Shown here piece after piece: positions 32,787 to 42,049 of a DNA stretch of 64,000 nucleotides. The notes under the pieces were generated by a model. The model did not search any database. It worked only from the letters and a program-made list of their open reading frames with translations, and had not been told where the DNA came from. A program made the translations under genes and the position numbers. How positions within the stretch are numbered: the stretch's first letter is position 1; the number at the start of each line of letters is the position of its first letter. The stretch covers positions 186,001-250,000 of the forward strand of contig JARFIW010001484.1 of NCBI GenBank assembly GCA_036346225.1. The letters are read 5' to 3'. The stretch is from Platerodrilus igneus (lineage: Eukaryota > Arthropoda > Insecta > Coleoptera > Lycidae).

Positions 32787-33633
32787 TAGTTTTAAGAGTG
32801 CGAATGGCGAGAAAAGGAGCGGATGAAACTCCATATGTAATTGTGTTCAACTGAAAGGTTGAAATTGGTTCTGAAGGATTCCATCGCCATTGTATCAATT
32901 GATAAGAACGATCCGTTTCTGATATCAATATTTGCCTGTACATTTGTTTTATGTCACAGACAAAAACGAACTTGGGAATATGAAATGCCAAAAGTATTTT
33001 TACAATATCATTCTGGAGCTTAGGTCCAGTGAGTAAGGTATCATTCAATGAAATACCATTCGAAGCTCGAGCCGAAGCATCAAAAACAATTCTCAATTTA
33101 GGTTTATTATTTTCTAGTTTGAACACGGCATGGTGTGGAATAAAATACGCATTACTGTCAGCTGGAGGGGTTGATAGAAGCGACATGTGACCAGATGCTT
33201 CGTAATCACGCATGAAATCTACATACAAATTTCGCAAGTCTGGATTAGTTTCGAGACGACGTTCTAGTGACAATAGACGTTTAATGGCAATAGATTTCGA
33301 GTCCGGAAACTCGCGAACATTTTCTCTGAATGGGAGGCTCACGCCGAACCTACCATGCAACGAGTTATCAAAAGATTGTTGAGCAAGGTCATCTTCCGGG
33401 GACGACAAACTCTTCGATGGAATGTCGTCAAGCTCCCAAAAATGTTTAAGATCAATATCCATACAAGGATCGATAGATACAAAGAACGAATGAATAACAT
33501 TGGTTGAGATGGGATCGACAGTACCAATTATCATGTAACCAAATATGGTGTTGACAGCAACAGGCGAAATTTCTTTGCCATCAATTTTCCCATCGAGCAA
33601 AATACGACTGGCATCATCAGAGCCCAATAACAT
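32787..33633 (-). pseudogene. BEL/Pao protease tail and reverse transcriptase, partial copy
   Basis: Starts MLLGSDDAS and continues through KPKLRIVFDASARASNGISL, FVCDIKQMYRQIL and YGVSSAPFLAIRTLK, the conserved RT blocks up to just before the YVDD active site. The true homology ends at 32787; the last ~36 codons of the open frame come from the joined LTR. Compared with 35745-36608 it lacks 12 bp (four codons) at about 33356. It lacks the catalytic YVDD and is therefore dead. Confidence 0.85.
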
Positions 33634-33654
33634 TTGTACTGGAGAGGGATGTCT

Positions 33655-33996
33655 CTAGTTTTCATCTGCGAGTTTTATGTTTTCCAAATGAGACCAATAC
33701 GATTGAATATACTTGTTTGCAAGATTACCGCAAATAGATGGCAAAACCATTAAGTTTATTTTCAAATTGTTGTCCGTCGGGACTGAATCATATTCCTGAA
33801 TGGGACGAATTGTTCCAGATATCACACCTAACGTTTGATGTGAAGTCTGGCCCAAACCAGAAATAGGAATCGAAGAAGGACGAGACGATATACCAATAGA
33901 CTTACGACAAGACTCCGTAATAAATGAAATTTGACTTCCAGTGTCTACTAGAGCACGAATAATTTGAGGTTGATTCCTCTTGTCGAGAATTTCCAA
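33655..33996 (-). pseudogene. BEL/Pao aspartic protease, partial copy
   Basis: Contains RALVDTGSQISFI, the D-T-G active-site motif of the BEL/Pao aspartic protease (DUF1758 family). Same frame as the RT ORF below it, separated by a single TAG. Identical in arrangement to 36630-36971. Confidence 0.85.
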
Positions 33997-34071
33997 ACAA
34001 ACCGTGGGTAGCAGAGCTAGACAAGTTGTCGCCTCAGACCCAACTGTTGTAGTACAAGTAGCATTATTAGA

Positions 34072-34410
34072 CTAACTGGTTTGCAAATTTTCTTCACGAG
34101 TTGGAGTTGAAGAAGGTGGTGACGTAGCAATCGACGGCACAAAATGTAACAATGTATGATGATTTTTATTGCAAGTTTTGCACGAAACTTTTGACGGACA
34201 AGACGACATGTTATGATTTGGTCGAAGACAGTTCAAACATAACCGAAGATGTTTGGCTTGCTCGTGACGCTTGTTTGGAGACAATTTAAGAAATTGCTCG
34301 CACGAATACAATACATGATTTCCTTTGCAAAAAAAGCAGAAGAACAAACTGTTCTTAGGAGAAGTGTTAGTCTCAGCTAAGAATGTCCTAGGCTTCAAGT
34401 CAGAATTCAA
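34072..34410 (-). pseudogene. BEL/Pao nucleocapsid zinc knuckles, partial copy
   Basis: Two cysteine-rich stretches, CFFCKGNHVLYSC and CLNCLRPNHNMSSC followed by CKTCNKNHHTLLH. These are the C-x2-C-x4-H-x4-C knuckles that lie between gag and protease in BEL/Pao elements. Same sequence as 37047-37385. Confidence 0.82.
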
Positions 34411-34441
34411 ACGAGTGAGACCTTGTTAATTAATAGTACCT

Positions 34442-34728
34442 TTAAGCACTTTCGGTTGCTTGCTTGAGACAAGATTCTCTAAGGCTACACATTGTTTTGA
34501 CAAAAGTCTTTGACGCAATTGAATGTAGGCACATCAGTAGAATTGAAATGCAATTCGAATCGTTTACGAGTTTCCTCATCGAGTTTACATAATAAAAGAT
34601 CCACAAGAACGAAATCCCAACTTTCAACATCAAATTGTAAGGATCCCAAAATCGATAAGTTTTCTGTGAAACAGTCAATTAAATTTCGAAGTTGTTTTAC
34701 GTTTTCCGCATGCATAGGCGGGTAGTTG
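34442..34728 (-). pseudogene. BEL/Pao gag C-terminal piece, partial copy
   Basis: Homologous to the last ~90 codons of the gag at 37401-38348, for example NVKQLRNLIDCFTENLSILG. It has a one-base deletion near 34500 (AAAA for AAAAA) and an abrupt end at 34728. Confidence 0.8.
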
Positions 34729-34802
34729 AAACTGAACCTGAACCATGAATCTAAAACTGGACACCGAACTGATACCTGACGCTGAAACCTAAATAACTAT
34801 GG
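34729..34802 (+). repeat. Filler copy of duplicated-segment sequence at a junction
   Basis: GAAACTGAACCTGAACCATG through GACGCTGAAACC matches 28068-28145 and 31622-31700. It sits between gag of one BEL-A copy and RNase H of the other. Confidence 0.8.
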
Positions 34803-35744
34803 GAAACTTCGATTCTTGGATGTTACTAACACGGTTAGCTACAAGGACATTTTTAAACGATTAGGTAGGTGACTTAATCCATAGTCAAAGCGCACAGATA
34901 GAATCAGTGTATGCAACAGATTTCAAAGGTTACATTTGAATATGTAGTTTTAAAACAAAATGAAGCTAATTTAGACACAAATGTACTGGTAGCACATAGC
35001 TCTAGCTTGAGTATACCCGAGAAGACATTTCAAAGGGCGTACCTTTTGATCTAGCTTTTCATAACACCAAGTGAACAGATATTTTTCCTGACGGAAATAC
35101 TAAACGAAACATATGCAATAGCCGAATATCCTTTCTCGGACAGCGTCACAATTAAACCATGTAGTTGTATGCTACAGGCTTCATCAATAGGGATATAACG
35201 AGGAATTTGAATTGAATCAATACTATGAAAATTCAGCAACAAATTTTTCCAAAATATGTACAATAGATTCAGGAGGAGCATCATCCCAATCACAAAATCC
35301 AGCACCCAAAATTGTTGAATGAGTTGTTTGACGTGAAAAGGTAACTGGCTGCTAATAAATCCTCAGAGGATCGTAAATCCTAGCAACTGTCGAAAGTAAA
35401 ATCCGCTTGGAAAGACGATTTTCTAAAGACTGCACCATTTCAAATGAAAATTATCAGGTATCGAGTGGCACTGAAGACCAGCACTTTTATGGTAAACTTA
35501 CCAGATCATTTGCAGACTAAACTTGGTTTTACTTGTTGATACTCAGTAGGAATTATCTTCTAACAAGTAGTGGACTGTTGCTAGCCCATTTGCGTAGTTC
35601 GAATGCAGCCAGCACGTAGTAGTTCGATGAGTTGACGTTTTAGTTCATGAGTCTGCCTGGAAGGACGACCCAGTCAATACATCATCAACATACAAATTGT
35701 TTCTCAAAGCATGAGCAGCCAATGGGTAGCTATTTTCCCCTTAA
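34803..35744 (-). pseudogene. BEL/Pao RT C-terminus and RNase H region
   Basis: LYVDDVLTG at 35681-35692 supplies the catalytic YVDD of the RT. Downstream, IQIPRYIPIDEACSIQLHG, then SEKGYSAIAYV at 35100-35200 is the start of the RNase H domain (usual form L-H-G-F-x-D-A-S-E-x-G-Y). Several stops and frame changes lie between. The region ends at the junction at 34803. Confidence 0.78.
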
Positions 35745-36608
35745 TCAGCTAGTTTTAAGAGTGCGAATGGCGAGAAAAGGAGCGGATGAAACTCCATATG
35801 TAATTGTGTTCAACTGAAAGGTTGAAATTGGTTCTGAAGGATTCCATCGCCATTGTATCAATTGATAAGAACGATCCGTTTCTGATATCAATATTTGCCT
35901 GTACATTTGTTTTATGTCACAGACAAAAACGAACTTGGGAATATGAAATGCCAAAAGTATTTTTACAATATCATTCTGGAGCTTAGGTCCAGTGAGTAAG
36001 GTATCATTCAATGAAATACCATTCGAAGCTCGAGCCGAAGCATCAAAAACAATTCTCAATTTAGGTTTATTATTTTCTAGTTTGAACACGGCATGGTGTG
36101 GAATAAAATACGCATTACTGTCAGCTGGAGGGGTTGATAGAAGCGACATGTGACCAGATGCTTCGTAATCACGCATGAAATCTACATACAAATTTCGCAA
36201 GTCTGGATTAGTTTCGAGACGACGTTCTAGTGACAATAGACGTTTAATGGCAATAGATTTCGAGTCCGGAAACTCGCGAACATTTTCTCTGAATGGGAGG
36301 CTCACGCCGAACCTACCATTGAGTAACCGATGCAACGAGTTATCAAAAGATTGTTGAGCAAGGTCATCTTCCGGGGACGACAAACTCTTCGATGGAATGT
36401 CGTCAAGCTCCCAAAAATGTTTAAGATCAATATCCATACAAGGATCGATAGATACAAAGAACGAATGAATAACATTGGTTGAGATGGGATCGACAGTACC
36501 AATTATCATGTAACCAAATATGGTGTTGACAGCAACAGGCGAAATTTCTTTGCCATCAATTTTCCCATCGAGCAAAATACGACTGGCATCATCAGAGCCC
36601 AATAACAT
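35745..36608 (-). CDS. BEL/Pao protease tail and reverse transcriptase
   Basis: 287 codons, open throughout. The first ~50 residues (MLLGSDDAS, AVNTIFGYMIIGTV) are the end of the DUF1758 protease region. The RT follows: LLSLERRLETNPDL, AYFIPHHAVFKLENNKPKLR, IVFDASARASNGISLNDTLL, FVCDIKQMYRQIL and YGVSSAPFLAIRTL. The fingers and first catalytic aspartate (D in VCDIKQMY) are present; the YVDD lies beyond a frame break at 35745. A TAG separates it from the protease ORF in the same frame. It retains four codons that the copy at 32787 has lost. Confidence 0.88.
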   Translation of the reverse strand: MLLGSDDASRILLDGKIDGKEISPVAVNTIFGYMIIGTVDPISTNVIHSFFVSIDPCMDIDLKHFWELDDIPSKSLSSPEDDLAQQSFDNSLHRLLNGRFGVSLPFRENVREFPDSKSIAIKRLLSLERRLETNPDLRNLYVDFMRDYEASGHMSLLSTPPADSNAYFIPHHAVFKLENNKPKLRIVFDASARASNGISLNDTLLTGPKLQNDIVKILLAFHIPKFVFVCDIKQMYRQILISETDRSYQLIQWRWNPSEPISTFQLNTITYGVSSAPFLAIRTLKTS

Positions 36609-36629
36609 TTGTACTGGAGAGGGATGTCT

Positions 36630-36971
36630 CTAGTTTTCATCTGCGAGTTTTATGTTTTCCAAATGAGACCAATACGATTGAATATACTTGTTTGCAAGAT
36701 TACCGCAAATAGATGGCAAAACCATTAAGTTTATTTTCAAATTGTTGTCCGTCGGGACTGAATCATATTCCTGAATGGGACGAATTGTTCCAGATATCAC
36801 ACCTAACGTTTGATGTGAAGTCTGGCCCAAACCAGAAATAGGAATCGAAGAAGGACGAGACGATATACCAATAGACTTACGACAAGACTCCGTAATAAAT
36901 GAAATTTGACTTCCAGTGTCTACTAGAGCACGAATAATTTGAGGTTGATTCCTCTTGTCGAGAATTTCCAA
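36630..36971 (-). CDS. BEL/Pao aspartic protease
   Basis: 113 codons. RALVDTGSQISFITESC holds the catalytic D-T-G. PISGLGQTSHQTLG and INLMVLPSICGNL are further conserved parts of the DUF1758 family, which processes the gag-pol polyprotein. The frame is continuous upstream past the listed ATG to the TAG after NC (LALLPTVCLEILDKRNQ), so the ATG is not a real start. This is an internal part of a polyprotein. Confidence 0.87.
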   Translation of the reverse strand: MEILDKRNQPQIIRALVDTGSQISFITESCRKSIGISSRPSSIPISGLGQTSHQTLGVISGTIRPIQEYDSVPTDNNLKINLMVLPSICGNLANKYIQSYWSHLENIKLADEN

Positions 36972-37046
36972 ACAAACCGTGGGTAGCAGAGCTAGACAAG
37001 TTGTCGCCTCAGACCCAACTGTTGTAGTACAAGTAGCATTATTAGA

Positions 37047-37385
37047 CTAACTGGTTTGCAAATTTTCTTCACGAGTTGGAGTTGATGAAGGTGGTGACGT
37101 AGCAATCGACGGCACAAAATGTAACAATGTATGATGATTTTTATTGCAAGTTTTGCACGAAACTTTTGACGGACAAGACGACATGTTATGATTTGGTCGA
37201 AGACAGTTCAAACATAACCGAAGATGTTTGGCTTGCTCGTGACGCTTGTTTGGAGACAATTTAAGAAATTGCTCGCACGAATACAATACATGATTTCCTT
37301 TGCAAAAAAAGCAGAAGAACAAACTGTTCTTAGGAGAAGTGTTAGTCTCAGCTAAGAATGTCCTAGGCTTCAAGTCAGAATTCAA
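37047..37385 (-). CDS. BEL/Pao nucleocapsid zinc-knuckle region
   Basis: 112 codons with CFFCKGNHVLYSC, CLNCLRPNHNMSSC and CKTCNKNHHTLLH, the RNA-binding C2HC knuckles. It is in frame with gag (one TAA between, at about 37398) and with protease (one TAG between, at about 37046). Confidence 0.87.
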   Translation of the reverse strand: MNSDLKPRTFLAETNTSPKNSLFFCFFCKGNHVLYSCEQFLKLSPNKRHEQAKHLRLCLNCLRPNHNMSSCPSKVSCKTCNKNHHTLLHFVPSIATSPPSSTPTREENLQTS

Positions 37386-37400
37386 ACGAGTGAGACCTTG

Positions 37401-38348
37401 TTAATTAATAGTACCTTTAAGCACTTTCGGTTGCTTGCTTGAGACAAGATTCTCTAAGGCTACACATTGTTTTGACAAAAAGTCTTTGACGCAATTGAAT
37501 GTAGGCACATCAGTAGAATTGAAATGCAATTCGAATCGTTTACGAGTTTCCTCATCGAGTTTACATAATAAAAGATCCACAAGAACGAAATCCCAACTTT
37601 CAACATCAAATTGTAAGGATCCCAAAATCGATAAGTTTTCTGTGAAACAGTCAATTAAATTTCGAAGTTGTTTTACGTTTTCCGCATGCATAGGCGGGTA
37701 GTTTTTTATTAAACCCCAATGGTGATTAGCCAAAAGACGTTTATTATTATATCTAGAACATAAAGTGTCATATGCTAATTTGTAATTTTCATGACAAATA
37801 GGAATAGACCGCAACAATGTCAATGATTCACCCGACAAGCTTGAAAGAAGGTAGGAATGCTTTTCGATGTCCGTTAAATGCGGTTGTTTATCTATCAAAA
37901 CATCAAACATATCCTTGAAAGTCTTAAAGTTTTTAGGGTCATTATCAAAACGTGGTAGAGTAATTTTTGGTAATTTTACTCTAGGTGTAAAATTATTGTC
38001 TTGTCGAATTGTGTGATTCGCAGACGGAGTTTTCACTTCAGCAGAAAATATCTCTTGTTCTATCAAAAGGATAGAATAATATTCGTCATCTACGTTTCTA
38101 CACAAATTCTCTAAAGCAGGTTGCAATTCTGGTTCTGTGTTTACAAATACAGTAACATATTTTTCAGTAAAATCCTTGTAGATAGATTCCACCATTTGAC
38201 ACTTCAATTTAAATAACTTATGTACTGAAACATTGTATTGTGCCTTTTCAGAAAGTTCGAAGATTTCATGAATCCTAGCAGCGTAGAGCTTTAATAAAGT
38301 TATAAAAGTATTTGTGTCAGGCATTTTGTATGAAGAAACAAACGACAA
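37401..38348 (-). CDS. BEL/Pao gag (DUF1759-type)
   Basis: 315 codons. The first ~120 residues are a helical N-terminal domain. VKLPKITLPRFDNDPKNFKT at about residues 124-143 is the canonical start of the DUF1759 gag core. HSYLLSSLSGESLTLLRSIP and YDTLCSRYNNKRLLANHHW follow, both highly typical of arthropod BEL/Pao gag. Gag forms the capsid of the virus-like particle. The ORF is intact, with no frameshift, and is the best-preserved protein in the window. The ATG at 38348 or at the inner MPDT seven codons later are both possible starts. Confidence 0.9.
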   Translation of the reverse strand: MSFVSSYKMPDTNTFITLLKLYAARIHEIFELSEKAQYNVSVHKLFKLKCQMVESIYKDFTEKYVTVFVNTEPELQPALENLCRNVDDEYYSILLIEQEIFSAEVKTPSANHTIRQDNNFTPRVKLPKITLPRFDNDPKNFKTFKDMFDVLIDKQPHLTDIEKHSYLLSSLSGESLTLLRSIPICHENYKLAYDTLCSRYNNKRLLANHHWGLIKNYPPMHAENVKQLRNLIDCFTENLSILGSLQFDVESWDFVLVDLLLCKLDEETRKRFELHFNSTDVPTFNCVKDFLSKQCVALENLVSSKQPKVLKGTIN

Positions 38349-38953
38349 TTATTTCAATTAACAACAACCGATAATAATCTTATTATTAATTCAATCACCG
38401 AAAATGATCCAATAAAGTCATTACCCGATTTGTAAAGTAAAATGCGAAATGAGTAGTTAAAGCTTCCTATTGTATTTTAAACGACCTGACAACTCTTAAC
38501 AAGAAGGTTTATAAAATGCCCTAAGGGTTTAGTCATTCAAACAAGAAATATAGTTAAAATATTTAGTGGTTATAAACCCTTAAACATGCAGGTAGGTATA
38601 CGATAAAACTGGAATGTTGTTTGCAGCTGTACATAAGCCAAAAGGAGTGACCTACTAGACAAATATACAAAATTTTACAATAGAACAACTTTGAGGCCAA
38701 CATTTGCAACAGGTTTTCTATACGAACTATTTAACTATATCTGTAAAATGATTAATAATGCTCTCTACATAAATTATTGCTAAATCCTAATATATCTATA
38801 ATCAAATAATGATTTCTAATTAATAGTCTTGTGTATTGAATTTTTTATATATAAGTAACTAGAAATATGATGCGAATATTGCTAATCGAAGTTTTACATA
38901 CATACAAGCTAAAACGAAATGAATTAATTTATTAACCATGGACGGCTTTATCA
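38349..38953 (-). other. BEL-A leader between primer site and gag
   Basis: Non-coding 5' leader of the element on the minus strand, ~600 bp, AT-rich, with stops in all frames. No second copy exists in the window. Confidence 0.6.
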
Positions 38954-38968
38954 CGCGAAGAAGGACCA
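38954..38968 (-). promoter_or_regulatory. BEL-A tRNA primer-binding site
   Basis: On the minus strand, two bases after the LTR's terminal TTTACA, comes TGGTCCTTCTTCGCG. It starts with the TGG expected for pairing to a tRNA CCA end and extends as a plausible acceptor/T-arm complement. The tRNA species was not determined. Confidence 0.65.
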
Positions 38969-38970
38969 AA

Positions 38971-39972
38971 TGTAAATTAATTAACTTAGATAAATGTGCT
39001 GGCGCGTCTTATTAATCGTGGACTGTATTGCGAAGTAGAACAAAACGCGAACTTTAAATGCGAAAGTTGTATGCATGTAAAAAACAAACAAAAGGCATAA
39101 ATATTATTCACCAATATTGTCCTTGGTGTGTGGTCCTCTTCAATGTTGCTGGAATTCCCCCGGGGGAGTCAGTTGAATGCACTGTTGCAAGCACTATACT
39201 TTATTGTTTGCATAGCTTGTTTTGCACAACCGTCCCGCTACTAGGTCGAAAGAAGAGTCCTCGATAAACGTCACAAAACCACTTTCGCACGGGTTTTATT
39301 TTAAGAGGCGCAAGCGCACTGCACAATTTAAATCCACTATAGTTTGAGTTGTAACTAATACGAAACAGTACGTAACCAGTTTTCTTCAACTTTTCACTAC
39401 CTATCTGTCGATAACAAATCATTCAAAATACGTTACATTATGATATCAATTAATTACCTCTCAAGCAAGACTATAAAATCAGCGAATCTGCAACTACTTC
39501 TTTACTTCTTCGACACCTGTCGACGAAAGTTTCTACTGCACCACTGCCTACTATCATATAATAGACCCTCCAGAAATAATTAGATTCTAGTTGAACAATC
39601 CGAGTACTTCGGAAAAGTATATACTTCTAAATTGTATATAGACACCAGCCAACTTTTACTTCAACAAGAAATTCTCGTAGTTTCATGCAGACCCAACTGC
39701 TTTCTACAACGTCATACCCAAAAGTGAATTAACAAGATATCACATCTGTATACAAGGTTCATAAATTTATTCTTATCACAACCGAAAGTATAAATATACG
39801 ATATTCTATTTCGCTATTAATTGCGAATGAATTTAAAGGTGAAAATGCTATGCATTAAATACAATAATACCCTAGCCTGACACGGCCTGGTACCAAAAAT
39901 CGATCAGAATTAAACGATGTTCTGGAAAATTATCAAGACTGTTGGATTTCAAAATAACAACATGCGGGCTCA
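38971..39972 (-). mobile_element. BEL-A 5' LTR
   Basis: 1002 bp with TG...CA ends in either reading (minus strand TGAGCCCGCATG ... AATTTACA). It is near-identical to 31780-32783 and directly precedes the primer-binding site, gag and pol on the minus strand. The apparent ORF at 39917-40216 crosses its outer edge and is not a gene. Confidence 0.82.
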
Positions 39973-41026
39973 AGCTACGCTAACAAACAAAAATATGTAC
40001 AAATTTGTACGGTTACGAAGTAGCCGTTACAACCTCATGGGCTGTTGCACAAAACACCAATTTAAGTTATTTACGTTAAAAAGCATCCTAAAAATGTTGA
40101 CAATTCAGCTGTCAATTTTTAGTTCATCTGTCATTTATTTGCGTATTAAGATTTGTGGTTCATTATTATTGTTGTTGATTATTATTTATGAGATTTCAAA
40201 CTTGATTCAACTTTAACCATTTTTCAAAACTACTGCAACTTAGTCTAGTTTTTTATTTGTAGGTATAATGAAGGTTTCAATTCAATTACAAGAATAATGT
40301 TTGGTTTTACAGATTATTTTGTTATTTCTGGGCTTTTAATTTTACAATAAGTAACCGCAAGAAAACAGTTCACAGTCAAGGAAGAGAAATTATTTATAGT
40401 GTGTATAAGTTTATGAAAGAAGAACAGAATGGAATGCGTGTCATTCCTATGAATAATTTACAAGAACGAGTAGCAATAGCAACTGGAGTTGGATTAAATA
40501 CAGCTGAGCGAATTATTTCAGAAGCGAAAAGCAAATCGCAGGGTGGTAAATTTGTTTCACCAAGGAAGAAAATTAATAAGAGAAATCCTAAATCTAATGT
40601 GGGTCAATTTGAGGATTGTGGTAGTAATTTTATGATTTTTTAGATTAAATTTCTACGAAATATGCATTCTTGAAAAATAATAAGAGGACAGTATTTTGGC
40701 TGCAAGGAGTTTTAAAAAAGTTAGCCTGTCTATTTTTATCCACACACGCACGGAAACAAAATACGAAAAGAACAATAAACAATACACCAAAAAAGTTACA
40801 GGTTCCGCATACAAACACTGAATTTTTATAATTTATATTATGTTGATAAATTACTGGTTATGCAATCCACATAACACGGCAGTTGAGTTAATTCAAAATA
40901 CGCATCCGAAAATTGAATGTTTTTGGATTTTATTTATATTGTATTGTTCTTTCTTTTTATACGATACCTTTTGCTTTCTTCATTGCGCATCTCACAGCCC
41001 ATGAGATTTTGAAAGACCTATAAAAC
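39973..41026. other. Region between BEL-A and BEL-B
   Basis: Apart from the transposase-like ORF at 40401-40643, nothing is recognised. CCTCATGGGCTGT near 40034 and ACAGCCCATGAGA near 40994 are inverted with respect to each other and could be short ends of a DNA transposon enclosing that ORF, but the match is only ~12 bp. Confidence 0.35.
40401..40643 (+). CDS. Transposase-like N-terminal HTH fragment
   Basis: 80 codons reading YKFMKEEQNG, IPMNNLQERVAIATGVGLNT, AERIISEAKSKSQGG and FVSPRKK. This layout (short helix, then a helix-turn-helix 'ERVAxATGVG-x-T-x-x-R-I-x-x-E', then a basic S-P-x-K-K tail) is what I associate with the N-terminus of insect DDE transposase-like proteins. It opens before the ATG (continuous from about 40392) and no catalytic domain follows. 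Remnant of a DNA transposon, or an exon of a domesticated gene; family not assigned. Confidence 0.4.
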   Translation: MYKFMKEEQNGMRVIPMNNLQERVAIATGVGLNTAERIISEAKSKSQGGKFVSPRKKINKRNPKSNVGQFEDCGSNFMIF

Positions 41027-41054
41027 CGAGTTCTGTAACGCGTGACACAAAACA

Positions 41055-41072
41055 TGGTCATTCGAAACACGG
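41055..41072 (+). promoter_or_regulatory. BEL-B tRNA primer-binding site
   Basis: TGGTCATTCGAAACACGG directly follows GTAACGCGTGACACAAAACA. The same motif (GTAACGCGTGACACGAAACA) ends the 3' LTR at 46943. The 5' LTR is otherwise lost, since the sequence left of 41027 does not match the 3' LTR. The complement resembles a tRNA T-arm plus CCA end. Confidence 0.7.
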
Positions 41073-41460
41073 ATCTATAAGGATCATTTTCTGCAAACAG
41101 CTTATGGTGGTTGAACCTTAAGTCTACAAAGGGCATCGCAGTTCGCGTTCCATACGTCCTTCAAGCGAGTTGTACAGGGATCAACACCGTACCGTATTCA
41201 AAGCAAATTTTAGGCAGTCTCCACTATGCGAGCATCATACAAAAGGTATCACCTGATTATTTCGTGTTCTTGTTATTGTTTATCTTTACATTTATAATAT
41301 GACCGAAATTCTCCAGTTCTTTCAGGACGCTTGTAAAACTCTAAAAAATTAGCGGGCTTTATTGAAACGGAATTTAACAATCCTAGAAAAACATTACCAG
41401 TTTTAATAAGACCACCGAAGATTCCGATAAAATTAACAGCAGTTTGCAACGTGTAAAGGA

Positions 41461-41640
41461 AACCTAGATAATTACGTACTCTTTTTTGAAGAAAATTACA
41501 GTGAGGATTACAGCGAGGTGTATGAAGAATACTTTATTGAAAATAATCTCGCACAGTTGAATTCAAAACTAAAAATAGACGTACAAAGCTTGTCCTTGCC
41601 TGCAACCCCGGAAGAGTCAATTAGCGATAACCGGTATCAA
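41461..41640 (+). pseudogene. BEL-B gag/protease linker remnant
   Basis: Frame ENYSEDYSEVYEEYFIENN ending at a stop at about 41641. Acidic; consistent with, but not diagnostic of, the region between gag and protease. Confidence 0.35.
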
Positions 41641-41649
41641 TAACAAAAG

Positions 41650-41951
41650 TACGGTGGTAAACAGCTCCGTGAGCACGACAATAAAATCGCAACATAACGA
41701 CTTTGAAAACGACTTGGCTTTCTATTTCTTAGAAAATATTGCAAAAGCGGTTGCCTGCTCAATCGTTTGATCCGTTTGTTATTCATTTACCAAAAAATGT
41801 GAACTTAGCGGACCACGCATTCTTCAAATTTCAAATAATTGACGCCTTAATAGGTGCGGAATTATTTTATAAATTATTATGTGTTGGACAAATACAAACT
41901 AATCAACCCGGAATAGTCTTTCAGAAAAACTTGTTAGGATCGCTAGATTAA
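41650..41951 (+). pseudogene. BEL-B protease (DUF1758) C-terminal part
   Basis: Across one frame change near 41740: NDFENDLAFYFLENI then LPKNVNLADHAFFKFQIIDA, LIGAELFYKLLCVGQIQ and FQKNLLGS. L-A-D-x-x-F and I-D-x-L-I-G-A-E-x-F are diagnostic of the BEL/Pao peptidase region just before RT. The catalytic D-T-G is not preserved. An unrelated insertion begins ~100 bp downstream. Confidence 0.8.
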
Positions 41952-42049
41952 GGGAAAATTGATGCGCTTTTAAACGGTTCCGCAAGTTGTAATTTGTCAA
42001 TGTTAGAAAAATTGGATCATTTATTGAGAACTGTTTTAGAATGAGCGAG

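Larger units (their letters stand above)
32784..34728 (-). mobile_element. BEL-A internal region, partial second copy
   Basis: Near-identical to about 35752-37700 (offset ~2970), covering the end of gag, NC, protease and the first part of RT. It is cut at both ends by junctions to unrelated pieces: an LTR copy at 32783/32784, and at 34729 a ~75-bp piece of the sequence also seen at 28068 and 31622. Confidence 0.85.
34803..38348 (-). mobile_element. BEL/Pao retrotransposon BEL-A, main internal region
   Basis: Minus-strand gag, nucleocapsid, protease, RT and the start of RNase H in order, downstream of the LTR at 38971-39972 and its primer site. From 38348 to 35745 all parts share one reading frame, interrupted by only three stop codons (TAA after gag, TAG after NC, TAG after protease). 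Integrase and a normal 3' end are missing. Confidence 0.88.

Noticed and set aside
39917..40216. 99-codon ORF starting MFWKIIKTVG
   Set aside because: The first part is antisense BEL-A LTR and the rest is unrelated flank.
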